Source of the DNA: Altererythrobacter sp.
GTDB taxonomy: Bacteria; Pseudomonadota; Alphaproteobacteria; Sphingomonadales; Sphingomonadaceae
NCBI GenBank assembly: GCA_024636575.1
Contig: JAGXGU010000158.1
Coordinates: forward strand, 1-10,991
Direction: 5' to 3'
DNA: 10,991 nt
Positions within the stretch are counted from its first letter, which is position 1. Every line of letters begins with the position of its first letter. The notes beneath the pieces were generated by a model. It was not told the DNA's origin. It was given only the letters and a program-made list of their open reading frames with translations, and searched no databases. The position numbers and the translations under genes are program-made. Positions 1-7,568 of the stretch are shown here, piece by piece.

Positions 1-944
1 CGACATGGCTGCGCGCGGTGGAGCGCGGCACCGGCCAGCAGGCAATGGGGCTGGTGGCGGAGAAATCCGGGCGGATTACCGGCTGGCTGCCGCTGACCGT
101 GGTTCACTCCCCGTTTTTCGGGCGCGCTCTGGTGTCGAGCGGTTTTGCCGTCGGCGGCGGGGTTCTGGCGGAAAGCGGGCAAACCGCGCTGGCCCTGTGC
201 CGCCACGCGGAGGAACTGGCCGAGCGCCTGTCCTGCCAGACGGTAGAGCTGCGCGGCGGGGCCTTGCCGGAAGATTGGGACATCATCACCAGCAGCCATT
301 GCGGCTTTGTGACCGATCTGGCCGCCAATGAAGAGGCGCAATTGCTGGCAATCCCGCGCAAACAGCGCGCCGAAATCCGCAAGGGGCTGAAGCTGGAACT
401 GACCATTGAAACCGGGTGCAGCGAAGCGGACCGCGCGGCGCATTACGCTATCTATGCCCAAAGCGTGCGCAATCTGGGGACGCCGGTATTTCCGCGATCC
501 CTGTTCGATGCGGTGCTCGACGCCTTCGGGGACGACGCGGATATTCTGACCGTCCGGCATGAGGGTGTGCCGGTGGCCAGCGTGTTGTCACTGTATCACG
601 GCGGGGCGGTGATGCCCTATTGGGGCGGCGGAACCTTGGCCGCGCGGCATCTGCGCGCCAATGAAGTGATGTATTTCCAGCTGATGCTGCACGCGCAGCG
701 GCGCGGCTGCACCCGGTTCGATTTCGGCCGTTCGAAAACGGGCAGCGGGCCCTTCAATTACAAGAAGAACTGGGGCTTCCAGCCGCAGCCGCTGGCCTAT
801 GCCAGCTGGGCAGCGCCGGGGACGCAAAAGCGTAATATCGATCCCACCAGCGATAGCTATTCCGCCAGCATCGAGCTGTGGAAGCGGTTGCCGCTGCCGA
901 TTGCCAACCGGCTGGGGCCGCTGATCGCCAGGGGGCTTGGTTGA
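1..944 (+). CDS. FemAB-family XrtA/PEP-CTERM-associated acyltransferase (5' partial)
   Basis: The reading frame is open from base 3 and has no start in view. A GTG at 18 could be read as a start, but the five codons before it (TWLRA) continue the family sequence, so the gene begins outside the window. About 313 residues are visible; the family is usually some 340-350, so roughly 30-40 N-terminal residues are missing. The fold expected is the double-GNAT fold of FemAB-like proteins (Acetyltransf_6 type). The C-terminal half carries the conserved block FDFGRSKTGSG followed by KKNWGF and PLAY (about 717-805), typical of the FemAB homologues found in PEP-CTERM/exosortase clusters. The role is probably aminoacyl or acyl transfer onto an envelope or polysaccharide substrate in the cytoplasm, but the true substrate is unknown. 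The TGA overlaps the next gene's ATG by one base, so the two are very likely translationally coupled. Family assignment is firm; function is inferred from context. Confidence 0.88.
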   Translation, partial: TWLRAVERGTGQQAMGLVAEKSGRITGWLPLTVVHSPFFGRALVSSGFAVGGGVLAESGQTALALCRHAEELAERLSCQTVELRGGALPEDWDIITSSHCGFVTDLAANEEAQLLAIPRKQRAEIRKGLKLELTIETGCSEADRAAHYAIYAQSVRNLGTPVFPRSLFDAVLDAFGDDADILTVRHEGVPVASVLSLYHGGAVMPYWGGGTLAARHLRANEVMYFQLMLHAQRRGCTRFDFGRSKTGSGPFNYKKNWGFQPQPLAYASWAAPGTQKRNIDPTSDSYSASIELWKRLPLPIANRLGPLIARGLG

Positions 945-2185
945 TGGGCGATATCCTGTTTCTGGCGCACCGCATCCCGTTCCCGCCGGATCGGGGGGAC
1001 AAGATCCGATCGCACCATTTGCTGCGGGCGCTGGCAGACATCGCGCCGGTTCACGTGGGCTGTTTCGCCGATACAGCCAGCGATCTGGTGCATGAACCTT
1101 TGCTTGCCGAAATATCTGCCAGTCACTGCCTGATCCGCCGCCGCAAGAGCATGGCGATGGCCGGGGCCCAGGCTCTGGCGGCCCGTAAGGCGGTCAGCCT
1201 GACGGCCTTCGATCATCGCGCGCTGCATGGGTGGGTATCGCGCACGCTGGCGGTGAACCCAATTGATACGATCTTCGTGTTTTCCGGCCAGATGGGGCAA
1301 TATGTGCCCGACGGCTTCGACGGCAGGGTGGTGATCGATCTGTGCGATGTCGATTCCGCCAAATTCGAAAGTTACAGCCAGTCAGGCAAATTCCCGCGGA
1401 AATGCATCGACGCGCGCGAGGCTGTATTGCTGGCGGCGGAGGAAGCGAGGCTGGCGCAGCGCGCCGACCGGACCCTGCTGGTCAGTACGGCAGAGGCGGC
1501 GCTGTTCCGATCACGGATACCGGCCAGTTCCGCCGACACTGTTATCGCCCTGGGCAACGGCATCGATGCCGTGTTTTTCGATCCGCAATCTGCCCGGCCG
1601 CATCGCGATCTGGCTAGCGCCCCGGGGCCGCATTTCGTCTTCACTGGCCAGATGGATTATGCGCCCAATGTCGCTGCTGCCCAGCGGGTGATCGGGCGAT
1701 TGCTGCCGGCAATTCGCAAGATTCATCCCGCTGCGCAATTCCATGTTGTGGGCCGCGCGCCCGTTCAGCGCTTGATGGCGCAGGATGGACAGGGCGGGTT
1801 GCGTGTCTGGGGTGAAGTGCCCGATGTGCGGCCGTTCCTCAGCGCCGCCGACATCGTAATCGCGCCGCTGGAAATCGCGCGCGGGGTGCAGAACAAGGTG
1901 CTCGAAGCGATGGCTATGGCGCGGCCCGTGCTGCTGACACCCGAAGCGGCAAATGGCATTGATGCCGAAGACGGCGTCCATTTCGCAATCGAATCCAGCG
2001 ATCAGGCGCTGATCGCCCGCGCACTGGCTTTGATTAGCCATCGCGCACTCGCGGCGCAGATGGCCGCAGCCGCCCGGCGCTATGTGGTCGATCACCAGAG
2101 CTGGCCAGCGATGCTCGCGCATCTTGGGCCGATTATCGGCCAGCACAGCGCTAGTCCCAAAGGAGGCAGGCGCGATGCCGCGTGA
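944..2185 (+). CDS. XrtA/PEP-CTERM-system glycosyltransferase, TIGR03087 type (GT-B fold)
   Basis: A 413-residue putative sugar transferase for the exosortase-linked exopolysaccharide, probably cytoplasmic and using a nucleotide-sugar donor. The N-terminus FLAHRIPFPPDRGDKIRS (residues 6-23) is a hallmark of this subfamily, as is DLCDVDSAKF at 132-141. The C-terminal GT4-like donor domain has VFTGQMDYAPN (232-242), VVGRAP (268-273) and GVQNKVLEAMAMARPV (314-329), where the glutamates usually contact the nucleotide sugar. The start is ATG 944 because it overlaps the upstream TGA and begins exactly at the conserved beta strand. The open frame runs back to about 878, but only inside the upstream gene. 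Its 3' end overlaps the exosortase gene by 11 bp. The donor and acceptor sugars cannot be told from the sequence. Confidence 0.9.
   Translation: MGDILFLAHRIPFPPDRGDKIRSHHLLRALADIAPVHVGCFADTASDLVHEPLLAEISASHCLIRRRKSMAMAGAQALAARKAVSLTAFDHRALHGWVSRTLAVNPIDTIFVFSGQMGQYVPDGFDGRVVIDLCDVDSAKFESYSQSGKFPRKCIDAREAVLLAAEEARLAQRADRTLLVSTAEAALFRSRIPASSADTVIALGNGIDAVFFDPQSARPHRDLASAPGPHFVFTGQMDYAPNVAAAQRVIGRLLPAIRKIHPAAQFHVVGRAPVQRLMAQDGQGGLRVWGEVPDVRPFLSAADIVIAPLEIARGVQNKVLEAMAMARPVLLTPEAANGIDAEDGVHFAIESSDQALIARALALISHRALAAQMAAAARRYVVDHQSWPAMLAHLGPIIGQHSASPKGGRRDAA
2161..2166 (+). promoter_or_regulatory. Shine-Dalgarno AGGAGG that sets the exosortase start
   Basis: A perfect AGGAGG lies 8 nt before the ATG at 2175, inside the last codons of the glycosyltransferase. 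It fixes the exosortase start at 2175, although the same frame is open from 2082. It also allows strong internal initiation in addition to coupling with the overlapping upstream gene. Confidence 0.85.
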
Positions 2186-3737
2186 AGCCTCGCTCGGGAA
2201 CTGGCGCAACGCCGAATTGCTGAACCGCATTCCGCACGCGTGGCGCTATCCGCTGGCCCGGGTGGCATTGGCATGGGCGGGGCTAATCGGTCTGACGCGG
2301 CAAGACTGGGCGACGATGGCGGACAAATGGTGGAACATTTCCACTTACAACCACGTGCTGTTCGTGCCGCTAATTGTCGGCTGGCTGGTCTGGACCCGGC
2401 GCGCGGAACTGGCGCGGCTGGAACCTGCGCCATGGTGGCCGGGTATGGTCGCCATCGCCGGATCGCTGTTCCTGTGGCTGCTCGGCACCATCGCGGGCGT
2501 TAATTCCGCCAGCCAGCTTGGAGCGGTTGTGATGTTGCTGGCGAGTGTCGTGACCCTGCTCGGGCCGCGGGTTTCCGCCGCCATGGCGTTCCCGCTCGGC
2601 TTCATGCTGTTCCTGGTGCCGTTCGGTGATGAACTGGTCCCGGCACTGCAGATGATCACCGCCAAGCTGGTGATCCAGCTAACCCATCTGAGCGGCATTC
2701 CCGCCGTGATCGAGGGCGTGTTCATCGATACTCCCGCCGGGCTGTTCGAAGTTGCGGAGGCCTGTTCCGGGGTCAAGTTTCTGGTTGCGATGATCGCGCT
2801 GGGGGCATTGGTGGCGCACACCTGTTTCCGCAGTTGGAAACGGCGGGGGCTGTTTCTTGCCGCCGCGATCATCCTGCCAATCCTGGCCAATGGGGTGCGG
2901 GCCTGGGGAACGATCTATATCGCCCAAAGCCAGGGCATCGAATTTGCTGCAGGCTTCGACCATATCTTTTACGGCTGGATTTTCTTTGCGCTGGTGGTGT
3001 TCATCCTGCTGGCGGCGGCGTGGCGCTGGTTCGATCGTTCACCCGATGACCTGGGACCGGATGTGGCTGCGCTGGAACGTTCCCCCATATTGGCTGCATT
3101 GTCGAGGCTGACCATGCGCGGCAATGGGGCATTGGGCGCAATCCTGGGGCTTGGCCTGTTGGCTTCGCTATGGGCCGCGCTGGCGTCAGGGGCCGAGGCA
3201 CGCTTGCCGCAAAGCATTGCCCTGCCAGCCGTGCCGGGCTGGGAATTGGTGGACTACGCCCCGACTGCGGCATGGGAACCGCGCGCTGCCGGGGCGGATC
3301 ACCGCCTGCTGGGCCGCTACCGCAGTAGTGCAGGGCAGGAAGTCGATGTCTTCATCGCGGTATATTCAGGACAGGGAGAGGGCCGCGAAGCCAGCGCATT
3401 TGGCGAAGGTGCATTGACCCCCGACACTGCATGGCGCTGGCTGGAACCGGGCATTTCGAATGCCGGGGCGCGGGCGGATTATCTGCTCGCATTCGGGCAG
3501 GTCAAACGGCTGGCCGAGACATCCTATCGTTCCGGAAACCTGACCACTGGCAGTGCCGCCCGTCTGAAACTGGCGGTGATGCAAAGCCGGCTGTTGCTGC
3601 GCCGGGAACCGACCATTCTGGCAATTATTTCCGCCGAGCAGACAGAGGCACAGGCCGCCGCACGTTCCATCGCCACGTTCCGCAGGGATATGGGCGATGA
3701 AGGTGAATGGATGGACCGTATCGCCGGACTTCGTTAA
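2175..3737 (+). CDS. xrtA: Exosortase A fused to a C-terminal EpsI domain
   Basis: A 520-residue inner-membrane cysteine transpeptidase-like enzyme, expected to recognise C-terminal PEP-CTERM sorting signals and cleave them as their cargo is exported with exopolysaccharide. The N-terminal part (about 22-284) has some eight hydrophobic segments. The exosortase catalytic triad is visible: Cys197 in EVAEACSGV, Arg242 in NGVRAWG and His263 in FDHIFYGW. After a linker and another transmembrane segment (about 318-338), residues 340-520 form a soluble, presumably periplasmic EpsI-like domain (PAVPGWELV start, VDVFIAVYSGQGEG core). EpsI is a separate protein in some bacteria but is commonly fused to XrtA. 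The start at ATG 2175 is supported by AGGAGG. The gene overlaps the preceding one by 11 bp, and its TAA is 9 bp before the amidotransferase ATG. No PEP-CTERM substrate is seen in the window. Confidence 0.92.
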   Translation: MPREASLGNWRNAELLNRIPHAWRYPLARVALAWAGLIGLTRQDWATMADKWWNISTYNHVLFVPLIVGWLVWTRRAELARLEPAPWWPGMVAIAGSLFLWLLGTIAGVNSASQLGAVVMLLASVVTLLGPRVSAAMAFPLGFMLFLVPFGDELVPALQMITAKLVIQLTHLSGIPAVIEGVFIDTPAGLFEVAEACSGVKFLVAMIALGALVAHTCFRSWKRRGLFLAAAIILPILANGVRAWGTIYIAQSQGIEFAAGFDHIFYGWIFFALVVFILLAAAWRWFDRSPDDLGPDVAALERSPILAALSRLTMRGNGALGAILGLGLLASLWAALASGAEARLPQSIALPAVPGWELVDYAPTAAWEPRAAGADHRLLGRYRSSAGQEVDVFIAVYSGQGEGREASAFGEGALTPDTAWRWLEPGISNAGARADYLLAFGQVKRLAETSYRSGNLTTGSAARLKLAVMQSRLLLRREPTILAIISAEQTEAQAAARSIATFRRDMGDEGEWMDRIAGLR

Positions 3738-3746
3738 GGCGCTGCA

Positions 3747-5645
3747 ATGTGCGGAATTGCCGGTATTTTCCATTATGAAACGCCCAAACCGGTCGATCCA
3801 CTGCGGGTTGAGCGGATGTGCGATGCAATTGCTCACCGCGGCCCCGATGGTTCTGGGGTGTGGACCGCACCGGGTGTAGGTCTGGGCCACCGCCGCCTGT
3901 CGATCATCGACCTGCAAGGCTCCCCCCAGCCGATGCATTCCGCCGATGGCCGGGCGGTCATCGTGTTTAACGGCGAAATCTATAATTTCCGCGAATTGCG
4001 CCGCGAACTTGCTGCAATGGGCGCGCAATTCAACACCGAAGGCGACACCGAAGTAATCCTGGCGGCGTGGCAGAAATGGGGCGCAAAATGCCTCGACCAC
4101 CTGCACGGCATGTTCGCCTTTGCAATATATGACCGCGAAACGCGCGAGCTGTTCCTGGCGCGTGACCGGATGGGGGTAAAGCCGCTGTTCACCGCGCGGC
4201 TGAGCGATGGCAGCATTGCCTTCGCATCGGAATTGAAAGGCTTGCTGGCGCATCCGCTGCTGCGGCGGGAGGCCGATCCGCTGGCGGTGGAGGATTACCT
4301 GACCTGGGGCTATGTGCCCGATCACCGGTCCTTCCTGAAGGGTGTGGAAAAACTGCCCGCCGGGCATTACCGCTTGCTGAAACATGGTGCGCCGCCGCGC
4401 GGTCCGGTGCAATGGTGGGACATCAGCTTTGCCGATCGGCGCAAGGGAACCACCGCCGATCTTTCCGCCGAATTGCTGCACCATCTGCGGAACGGGGTGA
4501 CATCGCGGATGATTGCCGACGTGCCGCTGGGCGCTTTCCTGTCGGGCGGGGTGGACAGTTCCAGCGTTGTCGCCCTGATGGCGGAGGCGAGCCGGGAACC
4601 GGTGCGGACCTGTTCCATCGGCTTCGATGTCGCCGCGCTGGATGAAACCGCTTACGCCCAGCAGGTTGCGCAGATGTTCGGCACCGATCACCGCAGCCGG
4701 ACGGTTGACCCTGATGATTTCAGCGCGATTGACCGCATTGCGGGAATTTTCGACGAACCCTTCGCCGATGCCTCTGCCCTGCCGACCCTGCGGGTGTGCG
4801 AACTGGCGCGGGAAAATGTCACCGTGGCGCTGTCGGGTGACGGGGCGGACGAGGCTTTTGCCGGATACCGACGGCAAATGCTCCATGCGCGCGAGGAACA
4901 GGCTCGGGCGGTGCTGCCATCTTTCCTGCGCGGCCCGGTATTTGGCGCGCTGGGCCGGGCCTGGCCCAAGGCCGATTGGGCCCCGCGCCCGCTTCGCGCG
5001 AAATCCACCCTGCTGTCGCTCGCCGCCAGCGGAGAGGAAGGATATGCGCGCGGCCTGTCCGTGATCCCCCCTGAATTGCGCCAGGCGCTTTATTCCGACG
5101 CATTCCTGAAAACCCGCGGCGACTACCGCGCCGAAGATCCGCTGATCCGGATGATGCGCGATGCTCCGGCGCAGTCCGGGCTGGACCGGGCGCAATATGT
5201 GGACCTCAAATTCTGGCTGCCCGGCGATATCCTGACCAAGGTGGATCGGACCAGCATGGCAGTGGGGTTGGAGGCGCGCGAACCCTTGCTCGATCACCGG
5301 CTGATCGAATTCGCCGCCGGATTGCCGCACCGCGAACGCATTCGCGGAAGACAGGGCAAATGGCTGCTGAAACACACGATGGAACGGTACCTGCCGGACA
5401 ATATTCTGTACCGCCAGAAACAGGGCTTCGTGACCCCGTTGGCCCAATGGTTGCGCGGCCCGCTGGCCGGTCAGGCCCGCAGCATCGGGTCGAGCGCGGC
5501 ACTGGCTCGGACCGGGTGGTTCGATTCCAAGCGTCTATCAACACTCGCCGAAGAACACATTTCCGGTCGGAGCGATCATGCCCGATTATTGTGGCAATTA
5601 TTGATGCTGGACCGGGCAGTGGAAAACCTTGGTTTATCCGCTTGA
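3747..5645 (+). CDS. XrtA/PEP-CTERM-system amidotransferase (asparagine synthase-like)
   Basis: A 632-residue cytoplasmic two-domain enzyme. The N-terminal class II glutamine amidotransferase domain starts with the nucleophile Cys2 (MCGIAGIF) and has HRGPDGSG (30-37), GHRRLSIID (47-55) and FNGEIYNF (74-81). The C-terminal asparagine-synthase ATP-pyrophosphatase domain has the PP-loop SGGVDSS (266-272), SGDGADEAFAGY (363-374) and DILTKVDRTSMA plus LEAREPLLDH (494-517). All expected catalytic residues are present, so it should release ammonia from glutamine and pass it to an adenylated carboxylate. In exosortase clusters the acceptor is thought to be a sugar acid of the polysaccharide or a related small molecule rather than aspartate; that is inference from context. 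AAGG precedes the ATG closely. It appears to be the last gene of the EPS operon, because a 201 bp gap with a promoter-like element follows. Confidence 0.9.
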   Translation: MCGIAGIFHYETPKPVDPLRVERMCDAIAHRGPDGSGVWTAPGVGLGHRRLSIIDLQGSPQPMHSADGRAVIVFNGEIYNFRELRRELAAMGAQFNTEGDTEVILAAWQKWGAKCLDHLHGMFAFAIYDRETRELFLARDRMGVKPLFTARLSDGSIAFASELKGLLAHPLLRREADPLAVEDYLTWGYVPDHRSFLKGVEKLPAGHYRLLKHGAPPRGPVQWWDISFADRRKGTTADLSAELLHHLRNGVTSRMIADVPLGAFLSGGVDSSSVVALMAEASREPVRTCSIGFDVAALDETAYAQQVAQMFGTDHRSRTVDPDDFSAIDRIAGIFDEPFADASALPTLRVCELARENVTVALSGDGADEAFAGYRRQMLHAREEQARAVLPSFLRGPVFGALGRAWPKADWAPRPLRAKSTLLSLAASGEEGYARGLSVIPPELRQALYSDAFLKTRGDYRAEDPLIRMMRDAPAQSGLDRAQYVDLKFWLPGDILTKVDRTSMAVGLEAREPLLDHRLIEFAAGLPHRERIRGRQGKWLLKHTMERYLPDNILYRQKQGFVTPLAQWLRGPLAGQARSIGSSAALARTGWFDSKRLSTLAEEHISGRSDHARLLWQLLMLDRAVENLGLSA

Positions 5646-5679
5646 CCGCTCCCGATGCGGCATTCTGCTGACTGGCCAT

Positions 5680-5700
5680 CGCCCTGAAGCGGGACGGGCG
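5680..5700 (+). terminator. Weak hairpin after the EPS/exosortase operon
   Basis: CGCCC (5680-5684) can pair with GGGCG (5696-5700) across an 11 nt loop, 35 nt after the amidotransferase stop. No T-run follows directly (CCTATTTGAC), so as an intrinsic terminator it is weak. It is listed only because it sits where the operon should end. Confidence 0.22.
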
Positions 5701-5725
5701 CCTATTTGACCGTGAAATTATTTGG

Positions 5726-5755
5726 TTGCCAAGCAAGTATTTAGCAGCCTAGATT
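5726..5755 (+). promoter_or_regulatory. Putative promoter of the rpfF-like gene
   Basis: TTGCCA (5726-5731) and TAGATT (5750-5755) are separated by 18 bp and match the sigma-70-type hexamers at 5/6 and 4/6. They lie in the most AT-rich part of the window, about 90 bp before the ATG at 5847. The -10-like hexamer overlaps GATTC (5752-5756), a GANTC site of the kind methylated by CcrM in alphaproteobacteria. A second -35-like TTGACC (5706-5711) has no suitable -10 at normal spacing. Judged by eye only. Confidence 0.38.
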
Positions 5756-5803
5756 CCTTCAAGAACAAAAAAGACCACGTGTATCAGGGCAGAGGGGGTC
5801 GAA

Positions 5804-5854
5804 ATGAATCGGTTAGGCACCGCGCTTCAGAGGGGATCTGACGACAATGGATAG
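5804..5854 (+). other. 16-codon upstream mini-ORF overlapping the rpfF-like start
   Basis: An ATG at 5804 preceded by a G-rich SD-like AGAGGGGG (5791-5798) opens a frame of 16 codons (MNRLGTALQRGSDDNG). Its TAG at 5852-5854 lies just inside the downstream gene's coding sequence (ATG 5847), in another frame. The arrangement could couple or attenuate translation of the signal synthase, or the codons may be chance. The downstream start has its own AGAGGGG (5829-5835), at a longish 11 nt spacing. Confidence 0.25.
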
Positions 5855-6764
5855 CAGTGCAAATTCCGTAATGAGTTTCACTAGTAATGAAGATATCCTC
5901 TTTTCGGAAAGCGCAGTTCATGCTGCCATCCCGGAACAATTGCTTACGCTTAGCGAGCTGGATGTCCTCTACGACAGTGAATTCGAAGTATTGTGGAGCT
6001 ATATGCGGCCGGAAGGCCGGCCTAGCTTCACCCCGACCATGCTGGCCGATTTCGAGAATTGGCAGCGCCTGATTGCGGAAGGTTTCGGCCCTGGAAAGGT
6101 GCCGCTGCGCTATCTGGTCCTGGGCAGCCGCGCACCCGGGGTGTTCTGCTTCGGCGGTGATCTGAAGCTGTTCCACAAACTGATTGCCGCGCGCGACCGT
6201 GCGGGGCTGGTGCATTACGGCCATCGTTGCTGCGAAATCCTGCACCGCAATATTCACACGCTGGACCTTCCGATGTTGACCATCGGCCTGGTTGAAGGTG
6301 CCGCACTGGGCGGTGGTTTCGAAGCCCTGCTGTCATTCGATTACATCATCGCCGAACGCGGGGCGACCTTCGGCCTGCCCGAAGTGATGTTCGGCCTGTT
6401 CCCAGGGATGGGTGCTCATGCGCTGCTGACCCGCAAGCTGGGTAGCGCGATGGCAGACCGGCTGATCGTGTCGAACCAGACCTATACTGCCGAAGAAATG
6501 TACGATCTGGGCATTGTCCACCACCTTGCTGAAAATGGTGACGGGCTGAATGCGTGCCGCGAATTCATCAAGAAGTCGGACCGCCGGCATTCCGGGCTGG
6601 TCAATTCCCGCAGGGCAACCAAGACAGTGTGGAATCTTGAGCTCGATGAACTCAACCGGATCACCGAATTATGGGCCGATGCAGCGCTGCAACTGCGTGA
6701 TCTGGATCTGAAAGTGATGACCCGGCTGGCGGCGGCGCAGCAAAGGCTTGCCGACGCCGCCTGA
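5847..6764 (+). CDS. rpfF: RpfF-like DSF-family signal synthase (crotonase superfamily)
   Basis: A 305-residue crotonase-fold protein resembling RpfF, which in Xanthomonas dehydrates a 3-hydroxyacyl-ACP and hydrolyses the thioester to release cis-2-unsaturated fatty acid signals (DSF). The oxyanion-hole segments are FCFGGDLKLF (100-109) and EGAALGGGFEALLS (150-163). Next comes FGLPEVMFGLFPGMGAHALL (175-194), which is RpfF-specific rather than generic enoyl-CoA hydratase. Glu159 and Glu179 correspond to the catalytic pair Glu141/Glu161 of Xanthomonas RpfF, with the same 20-residue spacing. The C-terminal helix RITELWADAALQLRDLDLKVMTRL (271-294) also fits. The protein is slightly longer than the ~290-residue Xanthomonas enzyme, with a variable N-terminus; a later Met9 start (5871) is possible but lacks an SD. 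It lies downstream of the exosortase operon and is convergent with pirin. It could instead be an unstudied crotonase acting on other acyl thioesters. No RpfC/RpfG/RpfR partner is visible. Confidence 0.82.
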   Translation: MDSSANSVMSFTSNEDILFSESAVHAAIPEQLLTLSELDVLYDSEFEVLWSYMRPEGRPSFTPTMLADFENWQRLIAEGFGPGKVPLRYLVLGSRAPGVFCFGGDLKLFHKLIAARDRAGLVHYGHRCCEILHRNIHTLDLPMLTIGLVEGAALGGGFEALLSFDYIIAERGATFGLPEVMFGLFPGMGAHALLTRKLGSAMADRLIVSNQTYTAEEMYDLGIVHHLAENGDGLNACREFIKKSDRRHSGLVNSRRATKTVWNLELDELNRITELWADAALQLRDLDLKVMTRLAAAQQRLADAA

Positions 6765-6795
6765 CCGTTTCGGGCCCAGCCATATATTTATTTTT
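6731..6795 (+). terminator. Possible terminator at the end of the rpfF-like gene
   Basis: GGCGGCG (6731-6737) pairs perfectly with CGCCGCC (6755-6761). The loop contains a second stem, GCAA/TTGC (6740-6743 with 6748-6751), around an AGGC tetraloop. The structure covers the last codons, immediately before the TGA. A T-rich run TTTATTTTT follows at 6787-6795 between the two convergent genes. The 25 nt gap between stem and T-run is longer than in a standard intrinsic terminator, so function is uncertain. Confidence 0.35.
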
Positions 6796-6800
6796 GCGTT

Positions 6801-7499
6801 CTAGCGCGCGTCCACCATCACCAGTTCTGCGTCTTCGATCGCCTCCACCGTGATGTCCGTCTCGCCGGTGATGGCAATGCCATCACGCGGTTGAGCCTCC
6901 ACACCGTTGACGCGGATTTTCCCGGTGGGCGCCACCAGATATTGATGCCGCGCGGGGTCGGCAGAGTAGGATGCGCTCGTCCCCGCAGCGAGCGTGGCCG
7001 CGACAATTTTCGCGTCGGCCCGGATCGGCAGAGCGCCGTCCTGTCCGGCATTGCCGCTGGCGAGCACTTCCCATTGTCCGGCGCGGGTCCCGCGGGGAAA
7101 CTCCCGCTGTCCCCATGACGGATCTCCGCCCGTCTCATCGGGGATGATCCAGATCTGGAACAGCGTGGTCGCCTCGTCCTCGACATTATATTCAGCATGG
7201 GTGATCCCGCTGCCCGCGCTCATCACCTGCACATCGCCCGCAGCGGTCCGGCCCATATTACCGAGCGAATCCTTATGCGTGATCGCGCCTGTGCGCACGA
7301 AGGTGACGATTTCCATATTGCTGTGGGGGTGGGGCGGAAAACCGCTGCGGGGTGCAATCGTATCGTCATTCCACACACGAATCTGGCCCCAGCTCAGCCG
7401 GTCTGGATTGTGATAGGATGCAAAGCTGAAGTGATGGCGGGCATCCAGCCAGCCGTGGTCTGCCGCCCCGAGAGAGGCAAAGGGTCTGATATCGATCAT
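6801..7499 (-). CDS. Pirin-family protein (bicupin)
   Basis: A 232-residue cytoplasmic bicupin of the pirin family; some relatives (YhhW) show quercetin 2,3-dioxygenase activity, but the physiological role of most is unsettled. The N-terminus MIDIRPFASLG...DHGWLDARHHFSF is typical. The metal ligands of the N-terminal cupin are all present: His57 and His59 in PPHPHSNMEIVTF, and His101 and Glu103 in GSGITHAEYN. The C-terminal cupin is degenerate, as is normal. The frame is open to 7544, but I chose the ATG at 7499: AGGAA lies 6 nt upstream of it, the two earlier ATGs have no SD, and the family begins here. It lies 69 bp after zapE on the same strand, so it could be co-transcribed; a TATCAT (7541-7536) without a good -35 is the only promoter-like hint in that gap. 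Confidence 0.9.
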   Translation of the reverse strand: MIDIRPFASLGAADHGWLDARHHFSFASYHNPDRLSWGQIRVWNDDTIAPRSGFPPHPHSNMEIVTFVRTGAITHKDSLGNMGRTAAGDVQVMSAGSGITHAEYNVEDEATTLFQIWIIPDETGGDPSWGQREFPRGTRAGQWEVLASGNAGQDGALPIRADAKIVAATLAAGTSASYSADPARHQYLVAPTGKIRVNGVEAQPRDGIAITGETDITVEAIEDAELVMVDAR

Positions 7500-7568
7500 A
7501 GAATATTCCTGCATCGGCGGGATGTTATCGCCGGGATGATACATGATTTGGGTGCATTGACGGGTGTT

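Noticed and set aside
1511..2230. 239-codon open frame on the - strand inside the glycosyltransferase
   Set aside because: A shadow of a confident coding sequence, with no motif.
3366..5447. 693-codon open frame on the - strand opposite the exosortase end and amidotransferase gene
   Set aside because: It is antisense to a well-recognised gene with intact motifs. Its translation is rich in R, H, Q, P and G without any recognisable domain, which is typical of GC-rich codon-position shadowing.
7500..7544. N-terminal extension of pirin from ATG 7544 or ATG 7514
   Set aside because: Neither has an SD. The family begins at MIDIRPF, and AGGAA lies just before the ATG at 7499.
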